A stretch of 64,000 bases of DNA from Nitricoxidireducens sp046726235 (GCA_046726235.1 JBKPAD010000013.1:1-64000), one strand, 5' to 3'; shown: positions 49,867-59,202, numbered from the stretch's first letter. The notes: a model not told the origin generated them from the sequence alone. Translations and numbers: made by a program.

Positions 49867-50703
49867 TCAGATCCGGTCGAAACCGAGGCCGATCGCGCCG
49901 ACGGCCGCTTCGATCTCGGCCATCGACGCCGCCACGGCGGCCGGCCGTCCGCGCACCCCGAGTTCGACGTGGCGGCGCAGCGCTTCGGTGCCGAACGACG
50001 GCAGGCTGAAGACCGTGATGCCCGGGTACGCCGCCTCGATGCGCCGCATGAGGTCGACCAACTGGCCCTCCATGCCGTCCCAAACGCGGATCGCCGCCTC
50101 CACGTCGGGAACGGCGACGAAGCGATCACGGTAGCAGTGGTCCAGCACCCACTCCACCATGGGCCACGCCATCTGCGGAAAGCCGGGCACGAAATGGTGG
50201 TCGTTCAGGGAGAAGCCCGGAATCCGGTTGTACGGGTTCGGAATGATGCGGCTGCCCGCCGGGAAGGTGCCGAGTTCGAGGCGCGTCGGCGTCACCTCCT
50301 GTCCGGTCTCCGCCATGCGCGCGCGAATCTCGCGTTCCGCCTCGGGATGCAGCGCGAGCTCGACGCCCGCCGCGAGCGCCGCCGCCTGGCGCGTATGGTC
50401 GTCGGGCGTGACGCCGATGCCGCCGAAGCTGAACACGACGTCGCTGCCCGCGAGCGTGCGCCGGAAGGTCTCGGCGAGCCGCCCGCGGTCGTCGCCGCGG
50501 TACTCGACCCAGTCGAGGTGCAGGCCGCGCGCGGCGAGCAGTTCGACGAGCTTCGGGAAGTGGCGGTCTTGGCGCTTGCCGCGCATGATCTCGTCGCCGA
50601 TGATGATCGCGCCCCAGCCGTTGCCTGCGGCCGGCCTGTCGGCCTTAACGCGCGCTTCGCGCGCGTTAGCCTGCGCCGAAACTTCGCTGCCGCTCGTTTT
50701 CAT
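49867..50703 (-). CDS. Molybdopterin-binding-domain protein (CinA N-domain-like)
   Basis: 278 residues. After an unusual ~32-residue N-terminal extension come GAIIIGDEIMRGKRQDRHFPKLVELLAARGLHLDWVEYRGDD, VVFSFGGIGVTPDDHTRQA and LGTFPAGSRIIPNPYNRIPGF, the MoCF/CinA-type molybdopterin-binding fold with the G-G-x-G-x-T-x-D motif. The function of stand-alone members is unclear (nucleotide or cofactor binding). ATG 50703 overlaps the upstream stop by ATGA. The extension (MKTSGSEVSAQANAREARVKAD) contains a perfect GC palindrome at DNA level and may be non-native. Confidence 0.85.
   Translation of the reverse strand: MKTSGSEVSAQANAREARVKADRPAAGNGWGAIIIGDEIMRGKRQDRHFPKLVELLAARGLHLDWVEYRGDDRGRLAETFRRTLAGSDVVFSFGGIGVTPDDHTRQAAALAAGVELALHPEAEREIRARMAETGQEVTPTRLELGTFPAGSRIIPNPYNRIPGFSLNDHHFVPGFPQMAWPMVEWVLDHCYRDRFVAVPDVEAAIRVWDGMEGQLVDLMRRIEAAYPGITVFSLPSFGTEALRRHVELGVRGRPAAVAASMAEIEAAVGAIGLGFDRI
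50646..50668. repeat. Perfect 10-base inverted repeat inside the N-terminal extension
   Basis: TAACGCGCGC (50646-50655) and GCGCGCGTTA (50659-50668) flank a TTC loop. It lies in the segment encoding ANAREARVKA, upstream of the conserved domain. A short hairpin-forming unit like this could be a REP-type or other small palindromic element; only one copy was noticed. Confidence 0.5.
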
Positions 50704-51413
50704 ACCGTCACTCCCTCCCGCTGCCGCAGGCGCCGCAGCGCCGGCAGGCACAGATGCACGTACACGAGCGCCGCGAACGCCGGCGCCATCAGGTTGAGCA
50801 GCGGCACATGCGCGGCGAGCGCCGAACCAACGCCGGCAAGGTAGAGGCGCGGCTTCTCGGCGGCGACGACCGCCGAGAGCTCGCCGCGCGTCGCATGCTC
50901 GACCAGCGTATCGACGCGGAACACCCGCTGATTCAACCATGCCGTCCAAGCCAGCGGCAGCACCAGCACCGCGCCGGGCAGCAACAACAGCGGCAGGCTC
51001 AGCAGCCAGCCAACGAGGAAGATCGCACCGGCCACAAGGGTGTTCCCGAGGCTGGCGACGAAGGGACTCTCGCCCCGGCGGGCAAGATCGGGAAACTCGC
51101 GCGCCGACACGATCGCCACCATCCTCGGCAGCGCGAACAGGGCTATCAGCAGCATGGCCGTGAAATACACGAGCGCGCCGAATGCCGCGATCAACAGGAA
51201 GGCCGCGGCCCACCGGCTCGCAGTCTCCCACCACGACCAGGATAGGTCGGGAATCAGTTCCGTCATCAGCAGGATGCCGTTCGTCCACACGGAGAAAGCT
51301 ACGACTGTCCAGAAGGCCAGCGCCACGAGCGGCGGCCACAGCGCCTGCCAGAGGATGTCGGCGCGCATCAGGTCGCGCCCCGCCTTGCCGAAAGCGACGA
51401 TCACTTCACGCAC
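50700..51413 (-). CDS. EI24/CysZ-like membrane protein
   Basis: 237 residues from GTG 51413, overlapping the hrpA stop by 8 bases. Four to six hydrophobic segments and the pattern ALWPPLVALAFWTVVAF, PRMVAIVSAREFPDLARRGES, LLPGAVLVLPLAWTAWLNQRVFRVDTL and LLNLMAPAFAALVYVHLCL match the EI24-domain group related to the sulfate permease CysZ. The function is not established. The coupling hrpA-EI24-molybdopterin protein by overlaps indicates one transcript. Confidence 0.82.
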   Translation of the reverse strand: MREVIVAFGKAGRDLMRADILWQALWPPLVALAFWTVVAFSVWTNGILLMTELIPDLSWSWWETASRWAAAFLLIAAFGALVYFTAMLLIALFALPRMVAIVSAREFPDLARRGESPFVASLGNTLVAGAIFLVGWLLSLPLLLLPGAVLVLPLAWTAWLNQRVFRVDTLVEHATRGELSAVVAAEKPRLYLAGVGSALAAHVPLLNLMAPAFAALVYVHLCLPALRRLRQREGVTV

Positions 51414-54400
51414 GCGGCCTCCCTTCCCACTGCTTCTGCAGGCGCTTGATGGACACCGGCGACGGCGTGCGCAGCTCCTGCGCAAACAGCGCGATGCGCA
51501 ATTCCTCGAGCAACCAGCGGAAGTCTTCCATGAAGGGATCGACGATGCCGGATTTCCGCAGCGCCGTCCATTCGCGTTCGAAGGGCCGCGCCAGCGACTG
51601 CCAGTCGGCCAGCAGGCGCGCGTCGCGCGCCGGGTCCGCGCGCAGCTTGTCGAGGCGCAGCGCCGCGCCCTTCAGGTAGCGCGGCAGTTGCGTCAGGCGC
51701 TCGTAGGGCAAGGCGGCAATGAAGTCCTTGCCGACCAGCGCCGCCGCCTGCGCCGCAATGTCGGCGGTCGGCTGCGGGAACGCTTTGGTCATGCCCGCCA
51801 GCTTCTTCTGCAGGGCGGCATGCTCTGTCAGGATCGTCAGGGCGAGCCGCCCGATCTCCTGCGCGACCAGGGTGACCTTGCCCTTGGCCGCGGCGGCGCG
51901 CGCATCGAACTCCGCCTTGTTCACCGGCCAGGGCGTTTCGAGGCAGGTACGTTCGAGCGCGGCGGCGACGATCTGCTCGCGCAGCTCCTTCTCGCTGCCG
52001 AGCGGCATGAACAGCAGGCCGAGCTCGCGCGGCAGGTTCTTCTCGATGAACTTGAGCTGCTCGCGCAGGACGCTCGCGAACAGGCGCCGCAGGCCGCCGC
52101 GGTGCCTGGCGCGCGCCTTGTCCTCGGTGTCGACGGCGCGCAGGCTGACGCTGTCGCCGTCGTCGACGAGCGCCGGGAAGCCGACCACCGTGCGGCCACC
52201 GACCTTCACTTCCAGCAGGTCGGGCAGGTCGCCGAACGACCACGACGTCAGGCCGCTCAGTTCGCCCTCCGCGGCGGCATCACTCTTCACTTCGGCGCTG
52301 GCGAAGGTTTCTTCGACGCGGTCGCCGAACTGCGCGCGCAACTCCGGCAGCGAGCGCGACATCGCCAGCGTGCCGCCGTGCTCGTCGAGCAGGCGGAAGT
52401 TCATCGACAGATGCGGCCTCAGCTCGCCGGGCCGGAAGGCGTCGAGCGGCAGCTTGAGGGCGATGCGCTCCTCGACGAAGCGCGTCAGCGCGCGCACCAG
52501 CGGCTCGTCGTCGTGCTGCGCGTCGCAGAAGGCCTCGGCGCTCTCGTCGAGCGGCTGCAGGCGATGCCGGTACTTCTGCGGCAGCGTCTTGAACAGCGCC
52601 AGCACCTTCTCCTTCAGCAGGCCCGGCACCAGCCACTCGCAGCGCTGCGCCGGCAGGCGGTTGAGCGCCGCCAGCGGCAGCGACAGCGTGATGCCGTCGT
52701 CGGCCGCGCCGGGATCGTGGCGATAGGTCAGCTTGAACTTCTCGTTGCGATGTTCCAACTGCGGCGGAAAGGCATCGGTCGTGATGCCCTCGGCCTCGTG
52801 GCGCATCAATTGCTCGCGCTCGAGGAACAGCAGTTTCGGCTCCTGCTTCTCGGCCTCGCGGCGCCAGCGGTCGAAGGCGGCGAGCGTGGTGATGTCGGGC
52901 GGCAGCTTGGCGTCGTAGAAGGCGTGGATCAGTTCCTCGTCCACCAGCACGTCGGGCCGGCGCGACTTGTGCTCGAGGTTCTCGATCTCGCGCAGCAGCT
53001 TGCGGTTGTGCTGGAAGAAGCGCCAGTGCTTCGCGAAATCCTCGCCGACCTCGCCCTGCACCAGCGCGGAGCGGATCAGGATTTCGCGTGCCAGCTTGAT
53101 ATCTGCGGCCGAAGCACTCGCGCCACCGAAGCGCACGCGCCGCTTGGCCTGCAGCAGCAGGCCATGCAGCGTCACGCGCTCCCACGCGCCGACGCTGCCG
53201 CCGCCCTTCTCCCAGTGCGGATCGAAGACGTGGCGGCGAATCAGGTGGGCGCCGACTTCCTCGAGCCATTCGGGTTCGATTCGCGCCACGCAGCGCGCAT
53301 AGAGCCGCGAGGTCTCGACGACCTCCGCGGCAACGATCCAGCGCCCGGCCTTCTTCTGCAGGCTCGAGCCCGGATGGATCCAGAACTTGATCTCGCGCGC
53401 GCCGCGGTAGAACGCCTCTTCCTCGCTCTTCAAGCCGATGTGCCCGAGCAGGCCGGCCAGCAGCGCCTTGTGGATGGCGTCGTAGTTCGCCGGCAGCTGG
53501 TTCTCCTTCCAGCCGTGCTCATGGCAGAGCGTGCCGAGCTGGCCGTGCACGTCGCGCCACTCGCGCAACCGCAGCCAGGAAACGAAATTCCGCTGGCACC
53601 ACTGGCGCTGCTTGTTCGTCGACTCGTGCTTCCAGACCTCGTCGGCGGCGTGCCAGAGCTTGAGCCAGGAGAGGAACTCCGACTTCTCGTCTTTCCATTG
53701 CGCGTGTGCCTGGTCGGCGGCGGCCGCGCGTTCCTGCGGCCGGTCGCGTGGGTCCTGCACCGACAGCGCGGCGGCGATGACCAGCATTTCCTTGAGGCAA
53801 CCGCGTTCGCGTGCGGCGAGCATCATGCGGCCGATCTTCGGGTCGAGCGGGAGCTTGGCGAGCTCGCGGCCGGACGGCGTCAGCTGGCGCTCGTCGTCGA
53901 CGGCGCCGAGCTCCGTCAACAATTGATAGCCATCGGCGATCATGCGCGGCGCCGGCGCTTCGAGGAAAGGGAAGTCCTCGACGTCGCCCAGGTGCAGCGA
54001 CTTCATGCGCAGGATCACGCCGGCCAGCGACGAGCGCAGGATTTCCGGCTCGGTATAGGGCGGGCGCTTGTTGAAGTCGTCCTCGGCGTAAAGGCGGAAG
54101 CAGACGCCGGCCGCCACGCGGCCGCAGCGCCCGGCGCGCTGCTTGGCCGCCGCCTGCGCGATCGGCTCGACCTGCAACTGCTCGACCTTGTTGCGATGGC
54201 TGTAGCGCTTGACGCGCGCCAGCCCCGAGTCGATCACGTAGCGGATGCCGGGCACCGTCAGCGACGTCTCGGCGACGTTGGTCGCCAGCACGACGCGCCG
54301 CCCCTGGTGCGGCGCGAACACGCGGCCCTGCTCGGCGGCCGACTGGCGCGCGAACAGCGGCAGTATCTCGAGCCCCGGCGGATGGTGCTTGCGCAGCGCC

Positions 54401-55164
54401 TCGGCCGCCTCGCGGATCTCGCGTTCGCCGGGCAGGAACACCAGCACGTCGCCGGGACCCTCGCGATGCGCGTCCGACACCGCGTCGGCGATCGCCTCGC
54501 CGACGTCGCGATCGTCGTCCTCGCCATAGGGCCGGTAGCGGGTCTCGATCGGATAGAGGCGGCCCGAGACCTCGATCACCGGCGCGCCGCCGAAGTGCTG
54601 CGAGAAGCGCTCCGCATCGAGCGTCGCCGAGGTGACGATCACCTTGAGGTCCGGACGCTTCGGCAGCAGCTGGCGCAGGTAGCCGAGCAGGAAGTCGATG
54701 TTCAGGCTGCGCTCGTGCGCCTCGTCGATCAGCAGCGTGTCGTACTGGCGCAGCAGCGGATCGCCCTGCGTCTCGGCCAGCAGGATGCCGTCGGTCATCA
54801 GCTTGATGTAGGTCTCGGGCGAGACGCGATCGGTGAAGCGGATCTTGAAGCCGACGTAGCGCCCAAGTTCCGACTTCAGTTCCTGCGCGATGCGCGTCGC
54901 CGTCGCGCGCGCGGCGATGCGCCGCGGCTGCGTGTGGCCGATCAGCCCCTTCACTCCGCGCCCGAGTTCGAGGCAGATCTTCGGCAGCTGCGTCGTCTTG
55001 CCGGAGCCGGTCTCGCCGCAGACGACGACGACCTGATGCTTCGCGATGGCCGCGGCGATCTCGGCGCGGCGCGCGTTGACGGGCAGCGCATCGTCGTAGG
55101 CGATGGCGGGGCGGGCGGCGAGGCGCGCCGCGGCGCGCTCGTCCGCGGCGGCGGAACGGCTCAA
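51406..55164 (-). CDS. hrpA: ATP-dependent RNA helicase HrpA (DEAH box)
   Basis: 1252 residues. Helicase motifs: Walker A VVCGETGSGKTTQLPK, Ia THTQPRRIAARATA-like region, II LLIDEAHERSLN, III VTSATLDAERFS, V ATNVAETSLTVPGIRYVIDSG and VI QRAGRCGR. The HA2/OB region and the long DUF3418 C-terminal part of HrpA follow (residues about 600-1250). In Escherichia coli HrpA rescues stalled or collided ribosomes. The start is TTG 55164, the first codon giving the family's N-terminus; the ribosome site is weak, so it could be slightly different. Confidence 0.95.
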   Translation of the reverse strand: MSRSAAADERAAARLAARPAIAYDDALPVNARRAEIAAAIAKHQVVVVCGETGSGKTTQLPKICLELGRGVKGLIGHTQPRRIAARATATRIAQELKSELGRYVGFKIRFTDRVSPETYIKLMTDGILLAETQGDPLLRQYDTLLIDEAHERSLNIDFLLGYLRQLLPKRPDLKVIVTSATLDAERFSQHFGGAPVIEVSGRLYPIETRYRPYGEDDDRDVGEAIADAVSDAHREGPGDVLVFLPGEREIREAAEALRKHHPPGLEILPLFARQSAAEQGRVFAPHQGRRVVLATNVAETSLTVPGIRYVIDSGLARVKRYSHRNKVEQLQVEPIAQAAAKQRAGRCGRVAAGVCFRLYAEDDFNKRPPYTEPEILRSSLAGVILRMKSLHLGDVEDFPFLEAPAPRMIADGYQLLTELGAVDDERQLTPSGRELAKLPLDPKIGRMMLAARERGCLKEMLVIAAALSVQDPRDRPQERAAAADQAHAQWKDEKSEFLSWLKLWHAADEVWKHESTNKQRQWCQRNFVSWLRLREWRDVHGQLGTLCHEHGWKENQLPANYDAIHKALLAGLLGHIGLKSEEEAFYRGAREIKFWIHPGSSLQKKAGRWIVAAEVVETSRLYARCVARIEPEWLEEVGAHLIRRHVFDPHWEKGGGSVGAWERVTLHGLLLQAKRRVRFGGASASAADIKLAREILIRSALVQGEVGEDFAKHWRFFQHNRKLLREIENLEHKSRRPDVLVDEELIHAFYDAKLPPDITTLAAFDRWRREAEKQEPKLLFLEREQLMRHEAEGITTDAFPPQLEHRNEKFKLTYRHDPGAADDGITLSLPLAALNRLPAQRCEWLVPGLLKEKVLALFKTLPQKYRHRLQPLDESAEAFCDAQHDDEPLVRALTRFVEERIALKLPLDAFRPGELRPHLSMNFRLLDEHGGTLAMSRSLPELRAQFGDRVEETFASAEVKSDAAAEGELSGLTSWSFGDLPDLLEVKVGGRTVVGFPALVDDGDSVSLRAVDTEDKARARHRGGLRRLFASVLREQLKFIEKNLPRELGLLFMPLGSEKELREQIVAAALERTCLETPWPVNKAEFDARAAAAKGKVTLVAQEIGRLALTILTEHAALQKKLAGMTKAFPQPTADIAAQAAALVGKDFIAALPYERLTQLPRYLKGAALRLDKLRADPARDARLLADWQSLARPFEREWTALRKSGIVDPFMEDFRWLLEELRIALFAQELRTPSPVSIKRLQKQWEGRPRA

Positions 55165-55220
55165 GGGGATGAAGCCCGGATCGGAAAGGCCGCTAGTTTA
55201 CCGCCGTGACGATGCCGGCC

Positions 55221-56180
55221 CTAGCGCCGGATCATCGGGCAGTCCTTGTAGCAGCCGCGGCCGATGGTCTTGACGTAGACCAGCGTCGTCCGCCGCAGCC
55301 GCATCGAGAAGATGCGCGACAGCTCCTTGTAGATCACGGCGCCGACGTGCGGCGCCTTCTGCAGGTGGGCGTAATTCAGGCGCAGCAGCTTGGCGTCGTC
55401 GACCGCGCGCACGTCGGCGAGGCGGCCGTGCTCGTCGCTGGCCAGCGCGGTTTCGCCAAAGTAGTTGCCGCGCTCGAGCAGCGCCAGGCGCATCGGCTCG
55501 TATTCGATGACCTTCGTCACCTCCACGCTGCCCTCGAAGACGACGTACATGTACTGGCCGACGGTGTTCTCGCGCACAACGTATTCGCCGGCCGGCACGT
55601 CCATGAAGGCGCCGAGCTGTGCCAGCGTCTCGAGGCCCTTCGGTCCGATCTGGCCCGTGAGCGGCGGCTGGTCCTTGAGGATCTGATCGACGCAATGCAC
55701 CTTGCACACCGGCTGCATGATGCCGCGCATCTCGTGCTCACGGTCGAGGTAGCGGCGCGCGATGATGCGCGCCAGGTTCTCGTAGAGCCGGAAAGCGATC
55801 TGCGGAAAGGCGGCGAGGAAGTCGCCGGTGAACGCGAGCACGACGCTGTCCTCGCGCGTCGTCGCCGTGGCCGAGCGCGGCTGCTTGTCGGCCAGCGCCA
55901 TTTCGCCGAAGCATTGCCCGCTGCCGAGCGTGTCGACGATCTCGCGGCTGCCGTCCGGCAGATCCTTGCCGATCTCGACGCGCCCCTTGACGATGATGTA
56001 CATCGCCTGATCCTGCTCGTCGCCCTCGCGGAACACGACCTGCCCGCTGCGGATCGCCGTCTGCTTGGCCTTGGCGAGGAATTCGAACAGATCGGCCGGC
56101 TTCAGCCCCTTGAAGAAGGCGACGTTCTGGATGAGCCGGACCGCTACGTTGCCGAGTTGATCAGAGGTGTCGATGGCCAT
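55221..56180 (-). CDS. Protein with two cyclic nucleotide-binding domains
   Basis: 319 residues. Two cNMP-binding folds: about residues 25-140 (FREGDEQDQAMYIIVKGRVEIGKDLPDGS ... GSGQCFGEMALADKQPRSATATTRED) and about residues 190-310 (GAFMDVPAGEYVVRENTVGQYMYVVFEGSVEV ... GNYFGETALASDEHGRLADVRAVDD). The F-G-E-x-A-L phosphate-binding cassette occurs in both; the R-S-A ending is complete in the first, while the second reads H-G-R-L-A. No DNA-binding or enzymatic domain is seen, so it may be a sensor or regulatory subunit. A C-terminal CYKDC motif is present. Confidence 0.88.
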   Translation of the reverse strand: MAIDTSDQLGNVAVRLIQNVAFFKGLKPADLFEFLAKAKQTAIRSGQVVFREGDEQDQAMYIIVKGRVEIGKDLPDGSREIVDTLGSGQCFGEMALADKQPRSATATTREDSVVLAFTGDFLAAFPQIAFRLYENLARIIARRYLDREHEMRGIMQPVCKVHCVDQILKDQPPLTGQIGPKGLETLAQLGAFMDVPAGEYVVRENTVGQYMYVVFEGSVEVTKVIEYEPMRLALLERGNYFGETALASDEHGRLADVRAVDDAKLLRLNYAHLQKAPHVGAVIYKELSRIFSMRLRRTTLVYVKTIGRGCYKDCPMIRR

Positions 56181-56290
56181 GCCTGTTCTCCCGCGCCCGC
56201 CGGTCGATGCCGGTTGCTTATTGTAGTGCTCCGGCCGCCGATTGATCCAGGTCATGGCGCGGCGGCCGCGTGCGCGGCGATCATCGGCCG

Positions 56291-57004
56291 ATGAGAATCG
56301 CATGCTGCGCAGTCCTCCTGCTTGCCACCACGCTCGCCCGCGCCGACACCTTGCATCGGCAGGATGCCGCGGCCGAATACGCGCGCCGCGCCGCAAGCCC
56401 GCCGGCCGCGTGCGAAGGAGCGTTGGTCGAGCTGGACGCCGAGGTCGCCGGCGTCGCATCCGCCTACGACGCCACGACCGGCGTGATGCGCGTCCGCTAT
56501 CCGATGGCCTTCAACCAGGTGACCGAGGGCTGGAACTGGCATCCCGACGCGAAGGGGGGCGATGACTACTACGTCTTCAAGTACGTACCGCTGAAGTCGG
56601 TGGTCGAGGAGCGCCCCGGCTACCGCGGCGAGGACAAGATCGGCGCGCCGCAGGAATTCGCCGTCCGCTGGCGCTACGACTACTTCTTCGCCTTCGACAA
56701 TCCCTACGACTTCTATCCCCGCGGCACCGACGACGACGCCGGGTTCGCCGCCGAGATTCCGCTGCCGCGCGAGGACGCCGAACGCCTCGCCGCGCGCGAC
56801 CTGCGCATGGCCCTGCGCATGGCCCTGCGCGTGCGCCTCGCGCCGCCCTGCACGAGCGACAGCACGACGTTCTGGAAAGCGACGCACGACAAGCCGGTCG
56901 ACTTCACGCTAAAGAAACGCTATCTGATGGGCACGCTGGAGGAAGTGAGCTTCTACGACGCCGCCACGCAGCGCGTGCTCGCACGCCTGCCGAGGAAGCG
57001 CTGA
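56291..57004 (+). CDS. Predicted secreted protein of unknown function
   Basis: 237 residues. A signal peptide (MRIACCAVLLLATTLARAD) precedes a mature part with three well-spaced aromatic-rich segments (MAFNQVTEGWNWHPDAKGGDDYYVFKYVPLKS, RWRYDYFFAFDNPYDFYPRG) and the end KKRYLMGTLEEVSFYDAATQRVLARLP. I recognise no family. A MALR-MALR duplication at residues about 177-184 comes from a 12-base tandem repeat. It is divergent from the cyclic-nucleotide-binding gene and convergent with crcB, with no gap to the latter. Confidence 0.75.
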   Translation: MRIACCAVLLLATTLARADTLHRQDAAAEYARRAASPPAACEGALVELDAEVAGVASAYDATTGVMRVRYPMAFNQVTEGWNWHPDAKGGDDYYVFKYVPLKSVVEERPGYRGEDKIGAPQEFAVRWRYDYFFAFDNPYDFYPRGTDDDAGFAAEIPLPREDAERLAARDLRMALRMALRVRLAPPCTSDSTTFWKATHDKPVDFTLKKRYLMGTLEEVSFYDAATQRVLARLPRKR

Positions 57005-57388
57005 CTACCGGTTCAGGTGCTGGATGGTCAGGATGCCCAGCCCCGTCATCGCCAGCGAGCCGAACAGGTGCAGGCTCGCGGCACCCGCAGCCCACAGGTA
57101 TTGCGCCGAGCGCAGCAGGCCCACGACTTCGGCCGAGAAGGTCGAGAAGGTCGTCAGCGCGCCGAGGAAGCCGGTGACGAAGAACAGCCGCGCTTCCGGC
57201 GGCAGGTCGACGTTGACGTGGAACACCTCGACGGCGGCGCCGACGAGATAGCCGCCGATCAGGTTCGCGGCCAGCGTGCCGAGCGGCAGCGTCGGCAGCA
57301 CGGGATTCAGCCAGACGCCGAGCCCCCAGCGCAGCCAGGCGCCGAGAATGGCGCCGATGCCTATGCCGATGAGCGCTCCCCCGTTCAT
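57005..57388 (-). CDS. crcB: Fluoride channel CrcB/Fluc
   Basis: 127 residues, four membrane helices. GAILGAWLRWGLGVWLNP, PLGTLAANLIGGYLVG and VTGFLGALTTFSTFSAEVVGLL are the Fluc signature (G-T-x-x-x-N-x-x-G and G-x-x-G-x-x-T-T-F-S-T-F), including the Asn and Phe residues that line the pore. It exports fluoride passively as a dual-topology dimer. No fluoride riboswitch was identified upstream; the start is only 62 bases from the glnS start, on the opposite strand. Confidence 0.95.
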   Translation of the reverse strand: MNGGALIGIGIGAILGAWLRWGLGVWLNPVLPTLPLGTLAANLIGGYLVGAAVEVFHVNVDLPPEARLFFVTGFLGALTTFSTFSAEVVGLLRSAQYLWAAGAASLHLFGSLAMTGLGILTIQHLNR

Positions 57389-57415
57389 GGCACGGATTCT
57401 ACCGTCGGAGCCCGG

Positions 57416-57421
57416 TAGAAT
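57416..57421 (+). promoter_or_regulatory. TAGAAT -10 candidate for glnS
   Basis: TAGAAT sits 29 bases before the preferred glnS ATG 57451 in the divergent crcB-glnS gap. No good -35 is seen 16-18 bases upstream. Confidence 0.35.
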
Positions 57422-57450
57422 TGCCGCTTTGCAGCATGCAAGCGACCATC

Positions 57451-59202
57451 ATGGCCGAAGCCGAAGTCAAAGCCAGCAACTTCATCCGCAACATCATCGA
57501 CGCCGACCTCAAGGCCGGGAAGTACGCCGCGCGCCATTGGAGCGGACGTCCGGGTCCCGGCGCGCAGCAACTCGCCGGCGCCGTCGACCCGGCGAAAATC
57601 CGCACGCGCTTCCCGCCGGAGCCCAACGGCTACCTGCACTTCGGCCATGCCAAGTCGATCTGCCTCAACTTCGGCCTCGCGCGCGACTACGGAGGCGCCT
57701 GCCACCTGCGCTTCGACGACACCAATCCGGAAAAGGAAGAGCAGGAGTACGTCGATTCCATCGTCGACGCCGTCAAGTGGCTCGGCTTCGACTGGGGCGA
57801 CAACCGCTACTACGCCTCCGACTACTTCGACTGGATGTACGCGTTCGCCGAGAGCCTGATCGCGTCCGGCCACGCCTACGTCGATTCGCAAAGCGCCGAC
57901 GAGATGCGCGCCAGCCGCGGCACGCTGACCGAGGCGGGCAAGGAGAGCCCTTACCGCAACCGCTCGATCGACGAGAACCTCGACCTCTTCCGCCGCATGA
58001 AGGCGGGCGAGTTCGCCGACGGCGCCCATGTGCTGCGCGCGAAGATCGACATGGCCTCGGGCAACATCAACCTGCGCGACCCGGCGATCTACCGCATCCG
58101 CCGCGCCACGCACCACAATACCGGCGACAAGTGGTGCATCTATCCGATGTACACCTTCGCCCATCCGATCGAGGATGCGCTCGAGAACATCACGCACTCG
58201 ATCTGCACGCTCGAGTTCGAGGACCAGCGCCCGTTCTACGACTGGCTGCTCGAGCGCCTCGCCGACGCCGGCCTGCTGGCGCGCCCGCTGCCGCAGCAGA
58301 TCGAGTTCGCGCGCTTGAATCTCACCTACGTCGTGCTCTCCAAGCGCAAGCTGATCCAGCTCGTCGACGAGAAGCACGTCGACGGCTGGGACGACCCGCG
58401 CCTGCCGACGCTCGTCGGCGCGCGCCGCCGCGGCTTCACGCCGGAAGGCTTCCGCCGCTTCGCCGAGATGATCGGCGTCACCAAGTCGGACTCGCTGATC
58501 GACATGAGCGTGTTCGAGGAATGCCAGCGCGCCGACCTCAACGAGACCGCGCCGCGCCGCATCGCCGTGCTCGACCCGCTGAAGTTGGTCATCGACAACT
58601 ATCCGGTTGACGGCGAGGAAAGCTGCGAAGCGCCGAACCATCCGCAGAAGCCCGACTGGGGCAAGCGCCCCGTGCCGTTCTCGCGCGAGCTCTGGATCGA
58701 GCGCGAGGACTTCGCCGAGGTGCCGCCGAAGGGCTACTTCCGCCTCTTCCCCGGCAACAAGGTGCGCCTGCGCTATGGCTTCGTCGTCGAATGCACGGGC
58801 TGCGACAAGGACGCCGACGGCAACGTCGTCGCCGTCCACTGCAACTACTTCGCCGATTCAAAATCGGGCACGCCCGGCGCCGACAACTACAAGGTCAAGG
58901 GCAACATCCACTGGATCTCGGCACGCCACGCCTATGAAAGCGACGTGCGCCTCTACGATCGCCTGTTCGCCGTGTCAGACCCGGGCGCCGGCGGCCGCGA
59001 TTTCATCGCCGACATCAACCCGAGCTCGAAGCAGGTCATCGCCGCGCGGCTGGAGCCGGCACTGAGGGATGCGAAACCCGAAGAACGCTTCCAGTTCGAG
59101 CGCCACGGCTATTTCGTCGCCGACCGCATCGACTCGAAGCCCGGCGCACCGGTATTCAACCGTGCCGTGACGCTCAAGGATTCGTGGGCGGCAGGCAAAT
59201 GA
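57451..59202 (+). CDS. glnS: Glutaminyl-tRNA synthetase GlnS
   Basis: 583 residues, class I synthetase. The HIGH-like motif is RFPPEPNGYLHFGHAKSI, followed by GGACHLRFDDTNPEKEEQEYVDSI. The KMSKS-like motif is VVLSKRKL (near residue 295). The C-terminal anticodon-binding beta-barrels include VPPKGYFRLFPGNKVRLRYGF. It charges tRNA-Gln directly. ATG 57451 (MAEAEVKASNFIRNII) fits the family N-terminus; ATG 57436 would add five residues. A hairpin follows the stop. Confidence 0.96.
   Translation: MAEAEVKASNFIRNIIDADLKAGKYAARHWSGRPGPGAQQLAGAVDPAKIRTRFPPEPNGYLHFGHAKSICLNFGLARDYGGACHLRFDDTNPEKEEQEYVDSIVDAVKWLGFDWGDNRYYASDYFDWMYAFAESLIASGHAYVDSQSADEMRASRGTLTEAGKESPYRNRSIDENLDLFRRMKAGEFADGAHVLRAKIDMASGNINLRDPAIYRIRRATHHNTGDKWCIYPMYTFAHPIEDALENITHSICTLEFEDQRPFYDWLLERLADAGLLARPLPQQIEFARLNLTYVVLSKRKLIQLVDEKHVDGWDDPRLPTLVGARRRGFTPEGFRRFAEMIGVTKSDSLIDMSVFEECQRADLNETAPRRIAVLDPLKLVIDNYPVDGEESCEAPNHPQKPDWGKRPVPFSRELWIEREDFAEVPPKGYFRLFPGNKVRLRYGFVVECTGCDKDADGNVVAVHCNYFADSKSGTPGADNYKVKGNIHWISARHAYESDVRLYDRLFAVSDPGAGGRDFIADINPSSKQVIAARLEPALRDAKPEERFQFERHGYFVADRIDSKPGAPVFNRAVTLKDSWAAGK

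Noticed and set aside
51040..55209. Plus-strand frame of 1389 codons
   Set aside because: It is antisense to hrpA, whose helicase motifs are unambiguous; the translation is Arg/Gln/Leu-rich with no recognisable features.
57389..57450. Fluoride riboswitch before crcB
   Set aside because: The gap to the divergent glnS is only 62 bases and no riboswitch-like conserved core was seen.
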